A stretch of DNA of 12,736 nt from Prevotellaceae bacterium (GTDB lineage Bacteria > Bacteroidota > Bacteroidia > Bacteroidales > Paludibacteraceae). Made by a program: the position numbers and the translations under genes. The stretch is from positions 1-12,736 of the forward strand of contig JAIRTG010000094.1 in NCBI GenBank assembly GCA_031255055.1. Reading direction: 5' to 3'. Of this stretch, positions 1 through 6,913 are shown one piece after another. Each line of letters starts with the position of its first letter. The first letter of the stretch is position 1. Below the pieces are notes generated by a model. The model saw only the letters and a list, made by a program, of their open reading frames with translations, made no database searches and had not been told where the DNA came from.

Positions 1-2
1 TT

Positions 3-38
3 TTCAACGAGGGGCAGAGCCGCCGAACAATGAGGTAA
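3..38 (+). CDS. Possible C-terminal end of a gene entering from the left edge
   Basis: In frame 3 the first eleven codons read FNEGQSRRTMR and are followed by two consecutive TAA stops at 36-41. A double stop after a clean short tail is compatible with the 3' end of a real gene, but eleven codons are too few to identify a family. Frame 2 is also open to about position 90, so the frame choice is uncertain. The adjacent repeat at 191-417 is oriented away from this end, as the other repeat copies are from an upstream gene, which weakly supports a gene end here. Confidence 0.25.
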   Translation, partial: FNEGQSRRTMR

Positions 39-190
39 TAAGGTTCCCGTATATGTTGTTATTCGGGCTACTGAGGTTGTTTTGTTGTTAAAATCAGGTG
101 GAAATTAGGTTATTCGCCTGCGGCGAAATGACAACTTGTACTTGTAACTCGTATGGCGAGGGGAGTACAGGGCGTCATGGAGGACTGGGA

Positions 191-417
191 ACGGGGCGTT
201 GCGGGGCAGCGCCCCGCAGAGGGGGTAGCGGAAGACCGCCGCAGGCGGGCTGTAGCGAGGGGGAGACTTCCCCCCCCCCAATTCTCTTTCTCTTTATCTT
301 TCTTCAAGGAAGACGCCAACGGCGGCTGTAGCGAGGGAGAGACTCTCCCCTAATTATCTTTCTCTTTCTTCAAGGAAGACGCCTGTGGCGGCTGTGGCGA
401 GGGAGAAACTTCCCCAT
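191..417 (+). repeat. Interspersed GC-rich multi-hairpin repeat, copy 1 (expanded)
   Basis: This is the longest copy of a repeat family also found at 7107-7186, 9034-9140 and 12014-12125. It opens with GGGGCGTTGCGGGGC and its complementary arm GCCCCGC (201-217), then a CCGCC/GGCGG hairpin and a GGGGGA/TCCCCC hairpin, then a pyrimidine tract rich in TCTTT. The second part is iterated: the block running from GGAAGAC through GCGAGGG, AGACT and TCCCC to the TCTTT tract appears at about 230-300, again at 308-372 and again, shortened, at 373-415. The small hairpin inside each block keeps its stem but changes its loop (GCC-AAC-GGC, GCC-TGT-GGC). It lies just beyond the 3' end of glgB and probably works as an RNA hairpin or terminator region. 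No protein is encoded convincingly. Confidence 0.85.
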
Positions 418-455
418 CAGGCAATTGCACCGACATATCCCGCACACGGTATAAA

Positions 456-2477
456 TCAAAAAATTTGTTTTTCGATTTGTCTTTTCAAAACAAAAGCCGT
501 TCTTGCGGGGAGATAGAGCTTCAGCCATTCCCTTCCGCTTTCGTGCACAGGCTCGCACAACGTGTGATGGAGCATTGCATCATCGACCAAACCAAAGCCT
601 CCGTACCGCGGATGATCCGTATCCAATACAATGCGATAGCTTCCCTTTTCGACCGGCATCCCATAGCCGGTGAATGATGTCGAACCGTTAAAGTTGAATA
701 CAAACACATAATCACCCCGTTGATATGCCAAAACTTGATCCCCGTCATTGTCCCAAATCCGATCTATCGGCAAATCATTAAAATGTTCGATAGAAGCTAT
801 CAGATGGATCATATCATGGTCGAACACACCCAAATCGTGATACAATAGCTTTTGATTATCAACCAAGCTCCACTGTCTCCGGGCATACTTGTACGACCAT
901 CCGTTTCCTTCGCGCGGAAAATCAATCCATTCGGGATGTCCGAACTCATTTCCCATAAAATTGAGATAGCCGCCGTTGATAGTCGTCGCGGTGATCAGAC
1001 GAATCATTTTATGCAGCGCCACCCCCCTGTCGACCGGCAACGTATTATCTCCCTTTTGCATGTGCCAATACATTTCGGCATCTATCAGACGGAAAATAAT
1101 CGTTTTATCTCCAACCAACGCCTGATCGTGGCTTTCGGCATAACTGACCGTTTTTTCGTCAACTCTCCGGTTGGTCAACTCCCAGAAGATATGTCCCACC
1201 TTCCAGTCTTCTTCCCGTACTTCCTTGATATATTTAATCCAAAAATCGGGAATACCCATTGCCATCCGGTAGTCGAAACCCATGCCGCCGTCATCCACTT
1301 TAGAAGCCAGTCCGGGCATACCGCTCATTTCTTCGGCGATGGTAATTGCGTCGGGATTTACCTTGTGAATCAATTTATTTGCCAGTGTCAAATAGCAAAT
1401 AGCATCTCCATCCTGATTCATATTGAAATAGGAAGCGTACGAAGAAAAATCCTCTCCCAGTCCATGACTCCGATACAGCATCGAAGTCACGCCGTCGAAA
1501 CGAAACCCGTCAAATTTATATTCTTCCAGCCAAAATTTACAATTGGACAGTAAAAAATGGATGACCGCAGGTTTTCCGTAATCAAAAAGCAGCGAATCCC
1601 ACGCGGGATGTTCTCGTCTTTGCCCTCCGTGAAAATACTGATAAGGCGTCCCGTCGAACCGTCCCAGTCCTTCCACTTCGTTTTTCACCGCATGTGAATG
1701 TACAATATCCATAATAACGGCAATTCCCTTATCGTGTGCATCGTCGATCAAATGTTTCAATTCGTCGGGCGTACCGAAACGGGAAGAGGCGGCGAAAAAA
1801 CCGGATACATGATAGCCGAACGATCCGTAATAAGGATGTTCCTGTATCGCCATAATTTGGATACAGTTATAGCCTTCGTCGGCTATTCTGGGGAGCACAT
1901 TCACGCGAAATTCTTCGTAAGTAGCGACTTTTTCTTCCGAACTCGACATCCCGATATGACATTCGTAAATCAGCAACGGGTCTTTTTTCGGGACAAAATG
2001 TTCGAGTTTGAAACGGTACGGCTGAATGGGATTCCACACCTGCGCACAGAAAACTTTCGTTTCTTCATCCTGCACAACACGGCGCGTCCACGCCGGAATA
2101 CGTTCTCCGGCTCCGCCGTCCCATTCAATATACAGTTTATACAACTGAAGATGCTCTATCGCGTAATAGGGAAGGTCTATCTCCCAAATGCCCAGAGATA
2201 GCTTTTTTAACTGATAATCAGGGCAGCGTTCCCAATTAGTAAAATCGCCGATTAAATAAATCGCCGTCGCATTCGGCGCCCACTCCCTGAAGACCCAACC
2301 GGTGACTTTGCGATGTAACCCGAAATACAAATAACCGGAGGCAAAGTCGGACAACGACTGTGAGCCACCGGTCAATTTATTTTCCATAAACAATAAGTAC
2401 TCATACCGCCCGTGCACTGCCTCTGCATAAGGCAACAGATATGGGTCGGACTGGATGATTGGGAGGATATTCGTCAT
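456..2477 (-). CDS. glgB: 1,4-alpha-glucan (glycogen) branching enzyme, GH13, eukaryote-like type
   Basis: This cytosolic enzyme cuts an alpha-1,4-glucan chain and rejoins it through an alpha-1,6 bond, making the branches of glycogen. I start it at the ATG at 2477 (MTNILPIIQSDPYLLPY, 673 aa) because this matches the family N-terminus; an in-frame ATG twelve codons further upstream would add an atypical hydrophobic leader. An N-terminal CBM48-like domain occupies about residues 55-150 (GWVFREWAPNATAIYLIGDF). The GH13 barrel follows: region I DIVHSHAVKN (257-266), the nucleophile Asp328 in DGFRFDGV, the acid/base Glu382 in TIAEE, and Asp451 in AESHDQ. The block MGNEFGHPEWIDFPREGNGW and the SGFFAASSRFGTP segment match the eukaryotic GBE1-type enzyme, not the E. 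coli type. This type is known in Bacteroidota. It sits 63 bp downstream of the DUF2461 gene with no clear promoter between, so the two probably share a transcript. Confidence 0.95.
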   Translation of the reverse strand: MTNILPIIQSDPYLLPYAEAVHGRYEYLLFMENKLTGGSQSLSDFASGYLYFGLHRKVTGWVFREWAPNATAIYLIGDFTNWERCPDYQLKKLSLGIWEIDLPYYAIEHLQLYKLYIEWDGGAGERIPAWTRRVVQDEETKVFCAQVWNPIQPYRFKLEHFVPKKDPLLIYECHIGMSSSEEKVATYEEFRVNVLPRIADEGYNCIQIMAIQEHPYYGSFGYHVSGFFAASSRFGTPDELKHLIDDAHDKGIAVIMDIVHSHAVKNEVEGLGRFDGTPYQYFHGGQRREHPAWDSLLFDYGKPAVIHFLLSNCKFWLEEYKFDGFRFDGVTSMLYRSHGLGEDFSSYASYFNMNQDGDAICYLTLANKLIHKVNPDAITIAEEMSGMPGLASKVDDGGMGFDYRMAMGIPDFWIKYIKEVREEDWKVGHIFWELTNRRVDEKTVSYAESHDQALVGDKTIIFRLIDAEMYWHMQKGDNTLPVDRGVALHKMIRLITATTINGGYLNFMGNEFGHPEWIDFPREGNGWSYKYARRQWSLVDNQKLLYHDLGVFDHDMIHLIASIEHFNDLPIDRIWDNDGDQVLAYQRGDYVFVFNFNGSTSFTGYGMPVEKGSYRIVLDTDHPRYGGFGLVDDAMLHHTLCEPVHESGREWLKLYLPARTAFVLKRQIEKQIF

Positions 2478-2540
2478 GATTATTAGTAGTTTTATTTTCA
2501 GTCGAAACAACAAAATACCGGCGTTTATCGCAATACTTTT

Positions 2541-3221
2541 TTAGTCGGTCAGTTCGTCTATTGTATAATTGATAAAGCTATTGAACGGATAAGCGATTTT
2601 GAATTTATCGGCGATATAGGCCGAGAAATCATTTTCTTTCAACTCATCGTCCGTCAGCAGATGTGCGTAAGAATAATGTTTCAATTTCAGCAATTCGGCA
2701 TGAGATACGTTTTTGTCAAAACCTCGCGGCACCGTTTTCAACTTACCGTCCTCAAATAAGATATTGTAATAGGAAGAAAAAGCGGGATTTTCGGTAATCT
2801 CTTTATATTCATCAATATTATCGTGTATACTTTGGCGCAATGCTTTCAGAACGGGAGGGTCGGGCTGCCAGACGCCGGTAGATATGAACGAATTGTCGGG
2901 TTCGAGATGAAGATAATAACCCGCCTTAGGGCTTTTTCGTCCGCCGTTGGGCGCCATATATGCGCCTATATGTATTTTGTAAGGCGTCTTATCATACGAA
3001 AAACGTGTATCCCTGTAAATTCTGAACAGACACTCTTTTGCCGTAAGATATTTAAGATCTTCGTCGAACTTGGCCATCTCCGCGATGATATTTCCGATCA
3101 GCAATTCGTGGTTTTTCTTAATCAGATCGTAACGTGTTTTATTTTCGGCAAACCAACTACGGGCATTATTTCGCTTCAGTTCTGACAAAAATTGAAGCGC
3201 TTCTTGAATTATCATTTTCAT
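2541..3221 (-). CDS. DUF2461 (TIGR02453) family protein
   Basis: This 226-aa soluble protein belongs to the DUF2461 family, recognised from the FRIYRDTRFSYDKTPYKIHI block (about residues 66-85), the glycine-rich KAGYYLHLEP stretch (99-108) and the FISTGVWQPDPP motif (112-123). The family is widespread in bacteria and some fungi and has no firmly established biochemical role. There is no signal peptide or membrane segment. The start may be the ATG at 3221 or the one two codons later at 3215. A -7 element TACATTTG lies about 20-30 bp upstream on the same strand. It is probably the first gene of a two-gene transcript with glgB, but no functional link to glycogen is evident. Confidence 0.88.
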   Translation of the reverse strand: MKMIIQEALQFLSELKRNNARSWFAENKTRYDLIKKNHELLIGNIIAEMAKFDEDLKYLTAKECLFRIYRDTRFSYDKTPYKIHIGAYMAPNGGRKSPKAGYYLHLEPDNSFISTGVWQPDPPVLKALRQSIHDNIDEYKEITENPAFSSYYNILFEDGKLKTVPRGFDKNVSHAELLKLKHYSYAHLLTDDELKENDFSAYIADKFKIAYPFNSFINYTIDELTD

Positions 3222-3242
3222 TATTTATGGTCATTAATCACA

Positions 3243-3250
3243 CAAATGTA
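3243..3250 (-). promoter_or_regulatory. Bacteroidales -7 promoter element for the DUF2461-glgB transcript
   Basis: Read on the minus strand this is TACATTTG, an exact match to the TAnnTTTG -7 consensus, 21 bp upstream of the DUF2461 start. No good TTTG -33 box sits 19 bp further upstream, only a T-rich run, so the promoter is half-supported. Confidence 0.55.
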
Positions 3251-3342
3251 GATTAAAAATCACGAAAAAAAGAATTTGCGATGTTCTTTTTTATCTTAAT
3301 TTGAAAATCAATAATTATTTTATCTTTCGACAAAAAAATGAT

Positions 3343-3350
3343 TACTTTTG
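3343..3350 (+). promoter_or_regulatory. Bacteroidales -7 promoter element for pheS
   Basis: TACTTTTG on the plus strand matches TAnnTTTG exactly and is followed by CACCC, a typical start-site context. It lies 60 bp upstream of the pheS ATG. The -33 box is not clear. It is divergent from the element at 3243-3250, with about 90 bp between them. Confidence 0.6.
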
Positions 3351-3410
3351 CACCCTGATCATCTCGAACAGCGTTAAAAGAAAATAAAATATTTATTTTT
3401 CGTGAAAAAA

Positions 3411-4430
3411 ATGAAAGAAAAAATCAACCGACTGGTAACCGAAATTAGTGAGTTGGAAGCATCGAACCTCGAAGAGTTGGAAGCTATCCGCATAAAATAC
3501 CTGAGCAAAAAAGGTGTGGTTTCGAGCTTGTTTAATGAGTTCAGAGACGTGGCCAATGAGGAAAAAAGGGAAACAGGACAATTGTTGAATCAATTGAAAG
3601 AAACGGCTCAGGAAAAGATAAAGGCATTGAAAGACGCGCTGATCACGAATGTCGCAGGAAAGCAAAAAGAGGATTTGACACGCACCGCCGAAGCGCTTAA
3701 ACTGGGTACACGTCACCCATTGTCGCTGGTAAGGAACGAAATTATCAACATCTTTTCAAAAATCGGATTTGCTGTAGCCGAAGGTCCCGAAATAGAAGAC
3801 GACCGGCATGTTTTCGGCGCGTTAAACTTTCCGCCCGAACATCCCGCACGCGACATGCAGGATACATTTTTTATCGAAAAAAATCCCGATATTTTACTGC
3901 GTACTCATACCTCTTCCGTACAGGTACGTGTGATGGAGAGTCAACAACCACCGATCCGGTTACTGTTCCCCGGACGTGTGTACCGGAATGAGGCGATTTC
4001 TTACCGCGCCCATTGTTTTTTTCATCAGGTAGAAGGTTTGTACATCGACAAAGAGGTATCGTTTGCCGATTTGAGGCAAGCGTTGCTCTATTTTGCGAAA
4101 GAAATGTTTGGCGCTGAAACCGAAATACGCCTGCGACCGTCTTATTTCCCCTTTACGGAACCAAGCGCCGAAATGGACATTTCATGTAACATTTGCGGCG
4201 GAAAAGGATGTCCGTTTTGTAAACACACCGGCTGGGTCGAGATTTTAGGTTGCGGCATGGTCGACCCGAATGTTTTGAAACACTGCGGCATCGATCCTGA
4301 TGAATATGCTGGTTACGCATTCGGCATGGGAGTTGAACGTATTACGAACTTGAAATATCAAGTAAAAGACCTGCGGCTGTTTTCTGAAAACGATGTCCGG
4401 TTTTTAGAAGAGTTTGAATCCGTTTTATAA
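3411..4430 (+). CDS. pheS: Phenylalanyl-tRNA synthetase alpha subunit
   Basis: PheS is the catalytic alpha subunit of the alpha2-beta2 enzyme that charges tRNA-Phe in the cytosol. I start it at the ATG at 3411 (MKEKINRLV, 339 aa); a GTG three codons upstream is also in frame but less likely. An N-terminal coiled-coil (about residues 1-85) that contacts tRNA is followed by the class II catalytic core: TRHPLSLVRNEI (about 100-111), the LRTHTSSVQ segment, motif 2 in RVYRNEAISYRAHCFFHQVEG, and motif 3 in GYAFGMGVERITNLK (about 301-315). Four cysteines at about 259, 262, 267 and 270 (CNICGGKGCPFC) form a zinc-ribbon-like insertion that I recall as usual in Bacteroidota PheS. pheT is not adjacent within the window. 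The gene has its own promoter element and an intrinsic terminator just downstream. Confidence 0.97.
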   Translation: MKEKINRLVTEISELEASNLEELEAIRIKYLSKKGVVSSLFNEFRDVANEEKRETGQLLNQLKETAQEKIKALKDALITNVAGKQKEDLTRTAEALKLGTRHPLSLVRNEIINIFSKIGFAVAEGPEIEDDRHVFGALNFPPEHPARDMQDTFFIEKNPDILLRTHTSSVQVRVMESQQPPIRLLFPGRVYRNEAISYRAHCFFHQVEGLYIDKEVSFADLRQALLYFAKEMFGAETEIRLRPSYFPFTEPSAEMDISCNICGGKGCPFCKHTGWVEILGCGMVDPNVLKHCGIDPDEYAGYAFGMGVERITNLKYQVKDLRLFSENDVRFLEEFESVL

Positions 4431-4449
4431 GAAGCAAAAAATAACAACT

Positions 4450-4477
4450 AAAAAGCCGTCCCCCGAGACGGCTTTTT
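4450..4477 (+). terminator. Intrinsic terminator of pheS
   Basis: A perfect 11-bp stem AAAAAGCCGTC / GACGGCTTTTT with a 6-nt loop begins 20 bp after the pheS stop codon and ends in a run of five T. The A/T symmetry means it could also stop transcription coming from the right. Confidence 0.92.
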
Positions 4478-4564
4478 CATTCACAAGAACGCATTCGGGA
4501 ATCGTCCGGATTGCTCTTCGAGAATCATCTTTCGGCGCTTTCATTTCCCCTTTTATTCAAAAAA

Positions 4565-4596
4565 GTAGTATGCGGGCCTCGCGGACGGCATACTAC
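4565..4596 (-). repeat. Array core hairpin A
   Basis: Arms GTAGTATGC and GCATACTAC pair perfectly. The second pair from the outside is T-A here instead of the C-G of the other copies, a compensatory change. Read on the minus strand the loop contains CC-GCGA-GG and the hairpin is followed by six U residues. Confidence 0.85.
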
Positions 4597-4747
4597 AAAC
4601 AGAACTTGGATGAAGTACACGTTACACAGAAGTAGGTCCAAGTTCCGTATTTTTAATGCTCAATTTTTATCTTAATTTCTGTCTTTGTCTTTATTTTTCC
4701 GAGAGAAACCGGAGGAGAGGTGTCTTGACGCTTCTATCTTTAAAAAA

Positions 4748-4779
4748 GCAGTATGCGGGCCTCACGGATGACATACTGC
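4748..4779 (-). repeat. Array core hairpin B
   Basis: Arms GCAGTATGC and ACATACTGC pair except for the innermost position. On the minus strand the loop contains CC-GTGA-GG and the hairpin is followed directly by six U residues. Confidence 0.85.
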
Positions 4780-4906
4780 GGAACTGTATAAACTAAACTT
4801 ACATGAATATCAGATAACATGTGTTCCCAAATTTCAACTCTTCATTTTTGTTTTCCCTCACGGAAGAGATGCGGAGGCGATCCTCACGCCTCTTACTTCG
4901 AGAAAG

Positions 4907-4938
4907 GCAGTATGCGAGCCTCACGGATGGCATACTGC
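4907..4938 (-). repeat. Array core hairpin C
   Basis: Arms GCAGTATGC and GCATACTGC pair perfectly over 9 bp. The minus-strand loop contains CC-GTGA-GG. The U-tract is interrupted (CCTTTCTC). Confidence 0.85.
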
Positions 4939-4991
4939 AGAACTCTATAAAGCCACATGAATCAATATTCATGTTTTCCCAGTTTCCAACA

Positions 4992-5032
4992 CTTAATTTC
5001 CGTCTTTCCTTTCCGGGAAGCCGGAAATTAAG
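4992..5032. repeat. Second hairpin of the array, first copy
   Basis: CTTAATTTCCG (4992-5002) pairs perfectly with CGGAAATTAAG (5022-5032). Inside it CTTTCC and GGGAAG can pair again. It lies between cores C and D. Confidence 0.8.
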
Positions 5033-5062
5033 CGTCTTATTTCGCTCCTTGATTGGAGAATG

Positions 5063-5094
5063 ACAGTATGCGGGCCTCGCGGATGGCATACTGT
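5063..5094 (-). repeat. Array core hairpin D
   Basis: Arms ACAGTATGC and GCATACTGT pair perfectly. The outermost pair is A-T in place of G-C, a second independent compensatory change. The minus-strand loop contains CC-GCGA-GG. The U-tract is poor (CATTCTCC). Confidence 0.85.
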
Positions 5095-5152
5095 AGAACT
5101 GTATAAACTAAACTCACATGAATCAAGACTCATGTTTTTCCAGTTTCCAACA

Positions 5153-5193
5153 CTTAATTTCCGTCTTTCCTTTCCGGAAAATCGGAAATTAAG
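5153..5193. repeat. Second hairpin of the array, second copy
   Basis: CTTAATTTCCG (5153-5163) pairs with CGGAAATTAAG (5183-5193), 161 bp after the first copy. The internal part differs from the first copy and holds a TTTCCGGAAA palindrome. Confidence 0.8.
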
Positions 5194-5220
5194 CGTCTTA
5201 TCTCTTGCTTTGAAAAAAAA

Positions 5221-5252
5221 GCAGTATGCGGGCCTCACGGATGGCACACTGC
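5221..5252 (-). repeat. Array core hairpin E
   Basis: Arms GCAGTATGC and GCACACTGC pair with one mismatch. The minus-strand loop contains CC-GTGA-GG and the hairpin is followed by eight U residues, the best terminator-like form in the array. It is the core nearest to the araC-type gene. Confidence 0.85.
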
Positions 5253-5407
5253 GGAGTATTTAAAATTTAAACTAACTGTATGAATCTAAATCTTATGTTT
5301 TACTATTCCCGATTTCGGGGTTCTAATGCTTAATTACTAATTTATTTCTTCATCTCAAGAGACATTTTATCAGGATGTACGCCTGCACCCTTAGAAGATC
5401 CGGTTTT

Positions 5408-5438
5408 AATTGCCGCACGATTTTGCGAGCGGACAATT
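5408..5438 (-). terminator. Hairpin at the 3' end of the AraC-type gene
   Basis: AATTGCCGC and GCGGACAATT pair with a single bulge, two bases beyond the stop codon of the regulator. There is no U-tract on the minus strand, so it is a weak terminator at best; core E of the array may do that job. Confidence 0.35.
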
Positions 5439-5440
5439 AT

Positions 5441-6352
5441 TTACCATTTTTGTTTTTTCAAATAATTTCGTCTATTCTGTCTGGCCTCACCGGGGGTAAT
5501 ACCGAAGTGTTTGACAAAAAAGTTATTGAAAGAAGAGGCTGAACTGAACCCGAATTTTTTAGATATTTCTTTGAGATTCACTTCTTCGGTCTTGACACTG
5601 TGCCAAATTTCCTGCGCTCTTTGCCGCAACATCCAATTATATGGTGAACAGCCGAATATTTTGCGGAACTTTTTCTCGAATCCCGATACTGTATAATTCA
5701 TGGCAAAGGCTATATCCGCTAACGTGCTGAAGCGACCGCTATAGGTCACCACCTGCTGGGCAAAACGAGCGTCGCTTGTCAGTACGGGGGCGAAGAAAAG
5801 TCGCAACTGATCTTTCGGATAGAATGCTCTCAGGATAAACATCAATTCTTTTTGCTTACTTTCATTGTAGAACCGACACCGCAAGCCTACCCTGTTGCAC
5901 ATCAAGAGCAGCTCCAGATATTTCTCCATCACAGTGTTCATTTCCAGTAAAAAAGGTTCAATATCGGCATCCTCGTCAAGCAGGACTGTCGACTGTTCGA
6001 CAGATTCAAGATTTTCTCCGTTTTCATACAGGTCTTCTACCGACCAACAGTCGCACAGACGTATTTTGTCGTAGAGCCTGACCACCAGCAAGTGAGTAAC
6101 CTCTACGGCTTGCAGTTTAAAAAAGTGATTTGAAGCTAAAAAGAAAATATGTCCGCGACGGGCTGTAGAAGCGCGAATTGATCCGGTAGAGTAATCGACC
6201 ATGCCTTCGAGGACAAAGGCCACTTTGTTGACACGGGGTAACATCTGGTAGCTTTCTCCTTTTTTCATGTACTTCTCTTCTATTGTGGGATGTTCAGCCG
6301 TGTCATAATTGGGGCATGACAGATGCTCCCTTGTGTAAAGTAATTCAATCAT
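5441..6352 (-). CDS. AraC-family transcriptional regulator
   Basis: This is a 303-aa DNA-binding regulator. The C-terminal AraC/XylS domain (about residues 195-295) has both helix-turn-helix units: TLADIAFAMNYTVSGFEKKF (210-229) with the following FGCSPYNWM, and LKEISKKFGFSSASSFNNFF (260-279) with the family signature HFGITPGEAR. The N-terminal 180 residues look like a cupin-type sensor (KVAFVLEGMVDY, RRGHIFFLAS) but no ligand can be read from the sequence. There is no signal peptide or membrane segment, so it acts in the cytosol. No obvious target operon adjoins it: its neighbours are the tandem hairpin array downstream and a long gene-free stretch upstream. A minus-strand promoter about 390 bp upstream could drive it, giving a long leader. 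Confidence 0.92.
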   Translation of the reverse strand: MIELLYTREHLSCPNYDTAEHPTIEEKYMKKGESYQMLPRVNKVAFVLEGMVDYSTGSIRASTARRGHIFFLASNHFFKLQAVEVTHLLVVRLYDKIRLCDCWSVEDLYENGENLESVEQSTVLLDEDADIEPFLLEMNTVMEKYLELLLMCNRVGLRCRFYNESKQKELMFILRAFYPKDQLRLFFAPVLTSDARFAQQVVTYSGRFSTLADIAFAMNYTVSGFEKKFRKIFGCSPYNWMLRQRAQEIWHSVKTEEVNLKEISKKFGFSSASSFNNFFVKHFGITPGEARQNRRNYLKKQKW

Positions 6353-6740
6353 AAGTCGTTATTTAATTGTTGTCTATAAGGCTTTGGCTGTACCAAATTT
6401 CATCTCAGGTATTGGAAATGATTCTGTTCTTTTCCTGTAAACTCACAAATAACTCTTAATCGATTCTTCCCCTTAATGGTGTACGAAGTGTAGAAAATGC
6501 AGGTGAAGAGTTTCACAGTTAGGGATAAAATAACCGGAAAATGACACCGGAAAATGAAATTTCATTTGTTTTCGCATGTTGTAAGCGGCACACGGGAGAC
6601 AGAAGTAATAAATTATATCACAACATGTTTGTATCTGCACAGAAGGCATCTGGATGAGCAAAACATTCCATGATGTTTTTTTGATTTTTCTGACATCTAT
6701 TTGGCTGTTTATGTCGTTTCAAAACAGGGCGTTGTAATAG
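6353..6740 (-). other. Gene-free stretch, possible long leader of the AraC-type gene
   Basis: No convincing gene lies here. It would be transcribed if the promoter at 6747-6776 drives the regulator. It contains a 62-codon minus-strand frame (6473-6661) with no recognisable features, a direct repeat ACCGGAAAATGA (twice in about 25 bp, 6534-6558) and a perfect 16-bp palindrome AAATGAAATTTCATTT (6552-6567). The palindrome could be a regulator site. Confidence 0.4.
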
Positions 6741-6746
6741 ACATTG

Positions 6747-6776
6747 CAAATGTAATCATTGTTTCTAAACGTGCAA
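6747..6776 (-). promoter_or_regulatory. Bacteroidales-type promoter reading toward the AraC-type gene
   Basis: On the minus strand TTG (6774-6776) is separated by exactly 19 bp from TACATTTG (6747-6754), a full match to the -33/-7 pattern. The start site would be near 6740. The two halves lie within an inverted repeat ACATTGCA (6741-6748) / TGCAATGT (6772-6779) that spans both boxes, so a dimeric regulator could bind across the promoter. Confidence 0.55.
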
Positions 6777-6913
6777 TGTTCCTTTTTTCTTTGAGGCGTG
6801 ATTTATGTAAATTCGGGCGTAAATGAATAATTTATTTCGTAATTCAACAGACAGATGACTGTCGTTACGGATGGAGAAAGTAGGGCTGCGACATGTAAGT
6901 CTTGTGTATGATT

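Larger units (their letters stand above)
4490..5345. repeat. Tandem array of about five 156-183 bp hairpin-bearing units
   Basis: Five copies of a 32-bp imperfect palindrome start at 4565, 4748, 4907, 5063 and 5221, so the period is 183, 159, 156 and 158 bp. Around each core the flanks repeat too: an A-rich run or purine tract just before it, (G)GAACTGTATAAACTAAAC after it, then a small CATGAAT...CATG element, then TTTCCAACACTTAATTTCCG. The last two full units are most alike and carry a further long hairpin; the first two are diverged, so the array seems to grow from the right. No intact gene is encoded on either strand. It fills the space between the pheS terminator and the 3' end of the AraC-type regulator. 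Function is unknown; see the single cores for structure. Confidence 0.88.

Noticed and set aside
98..353. Short plus-strand frames over repeat copy 1
   Set aside because: They translate low-complexity GC-rich repeat sequence and are not conserved between copies.
852..1553. Plus-strand frame of 233 codons opposite glgB
   Set aside because: It is antisense to a well-conserved GH13 enzyme and has no family features; it is a shadow of glgB codon use.
4799..5247. Minus-strand frames with repeated peptides beginning MPSVRPAYC or MPSARPAYC
   Set aside because: The repeated start comes from the core hairpin. The unit of 158 bp breaks the frame, changes between units are mostly non-synonymous, and the arms co-vary as base pairs, so structure explains the conservation better than protein.
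4565..5252. Integron attC sites or IS ends
   Set aside because: No RYYYAAC/GTTRRRY core pairs, no integrase or transposase gene, and no gene cassettes between the units.
4490..5345. CRISPR array
   Set aside because: The 32-bp cores are about 125 bp apart, the intervening DNA is itself repeated, and no cas gene is nearby.
6473..6661. 62-codon minus-strand frame upstream of the AraC-type gene
   Set aside because: Cysteine- and histidine-rich with no recognisable motif, and it crosses the direct repeat and palindrome; not supported as a gene.
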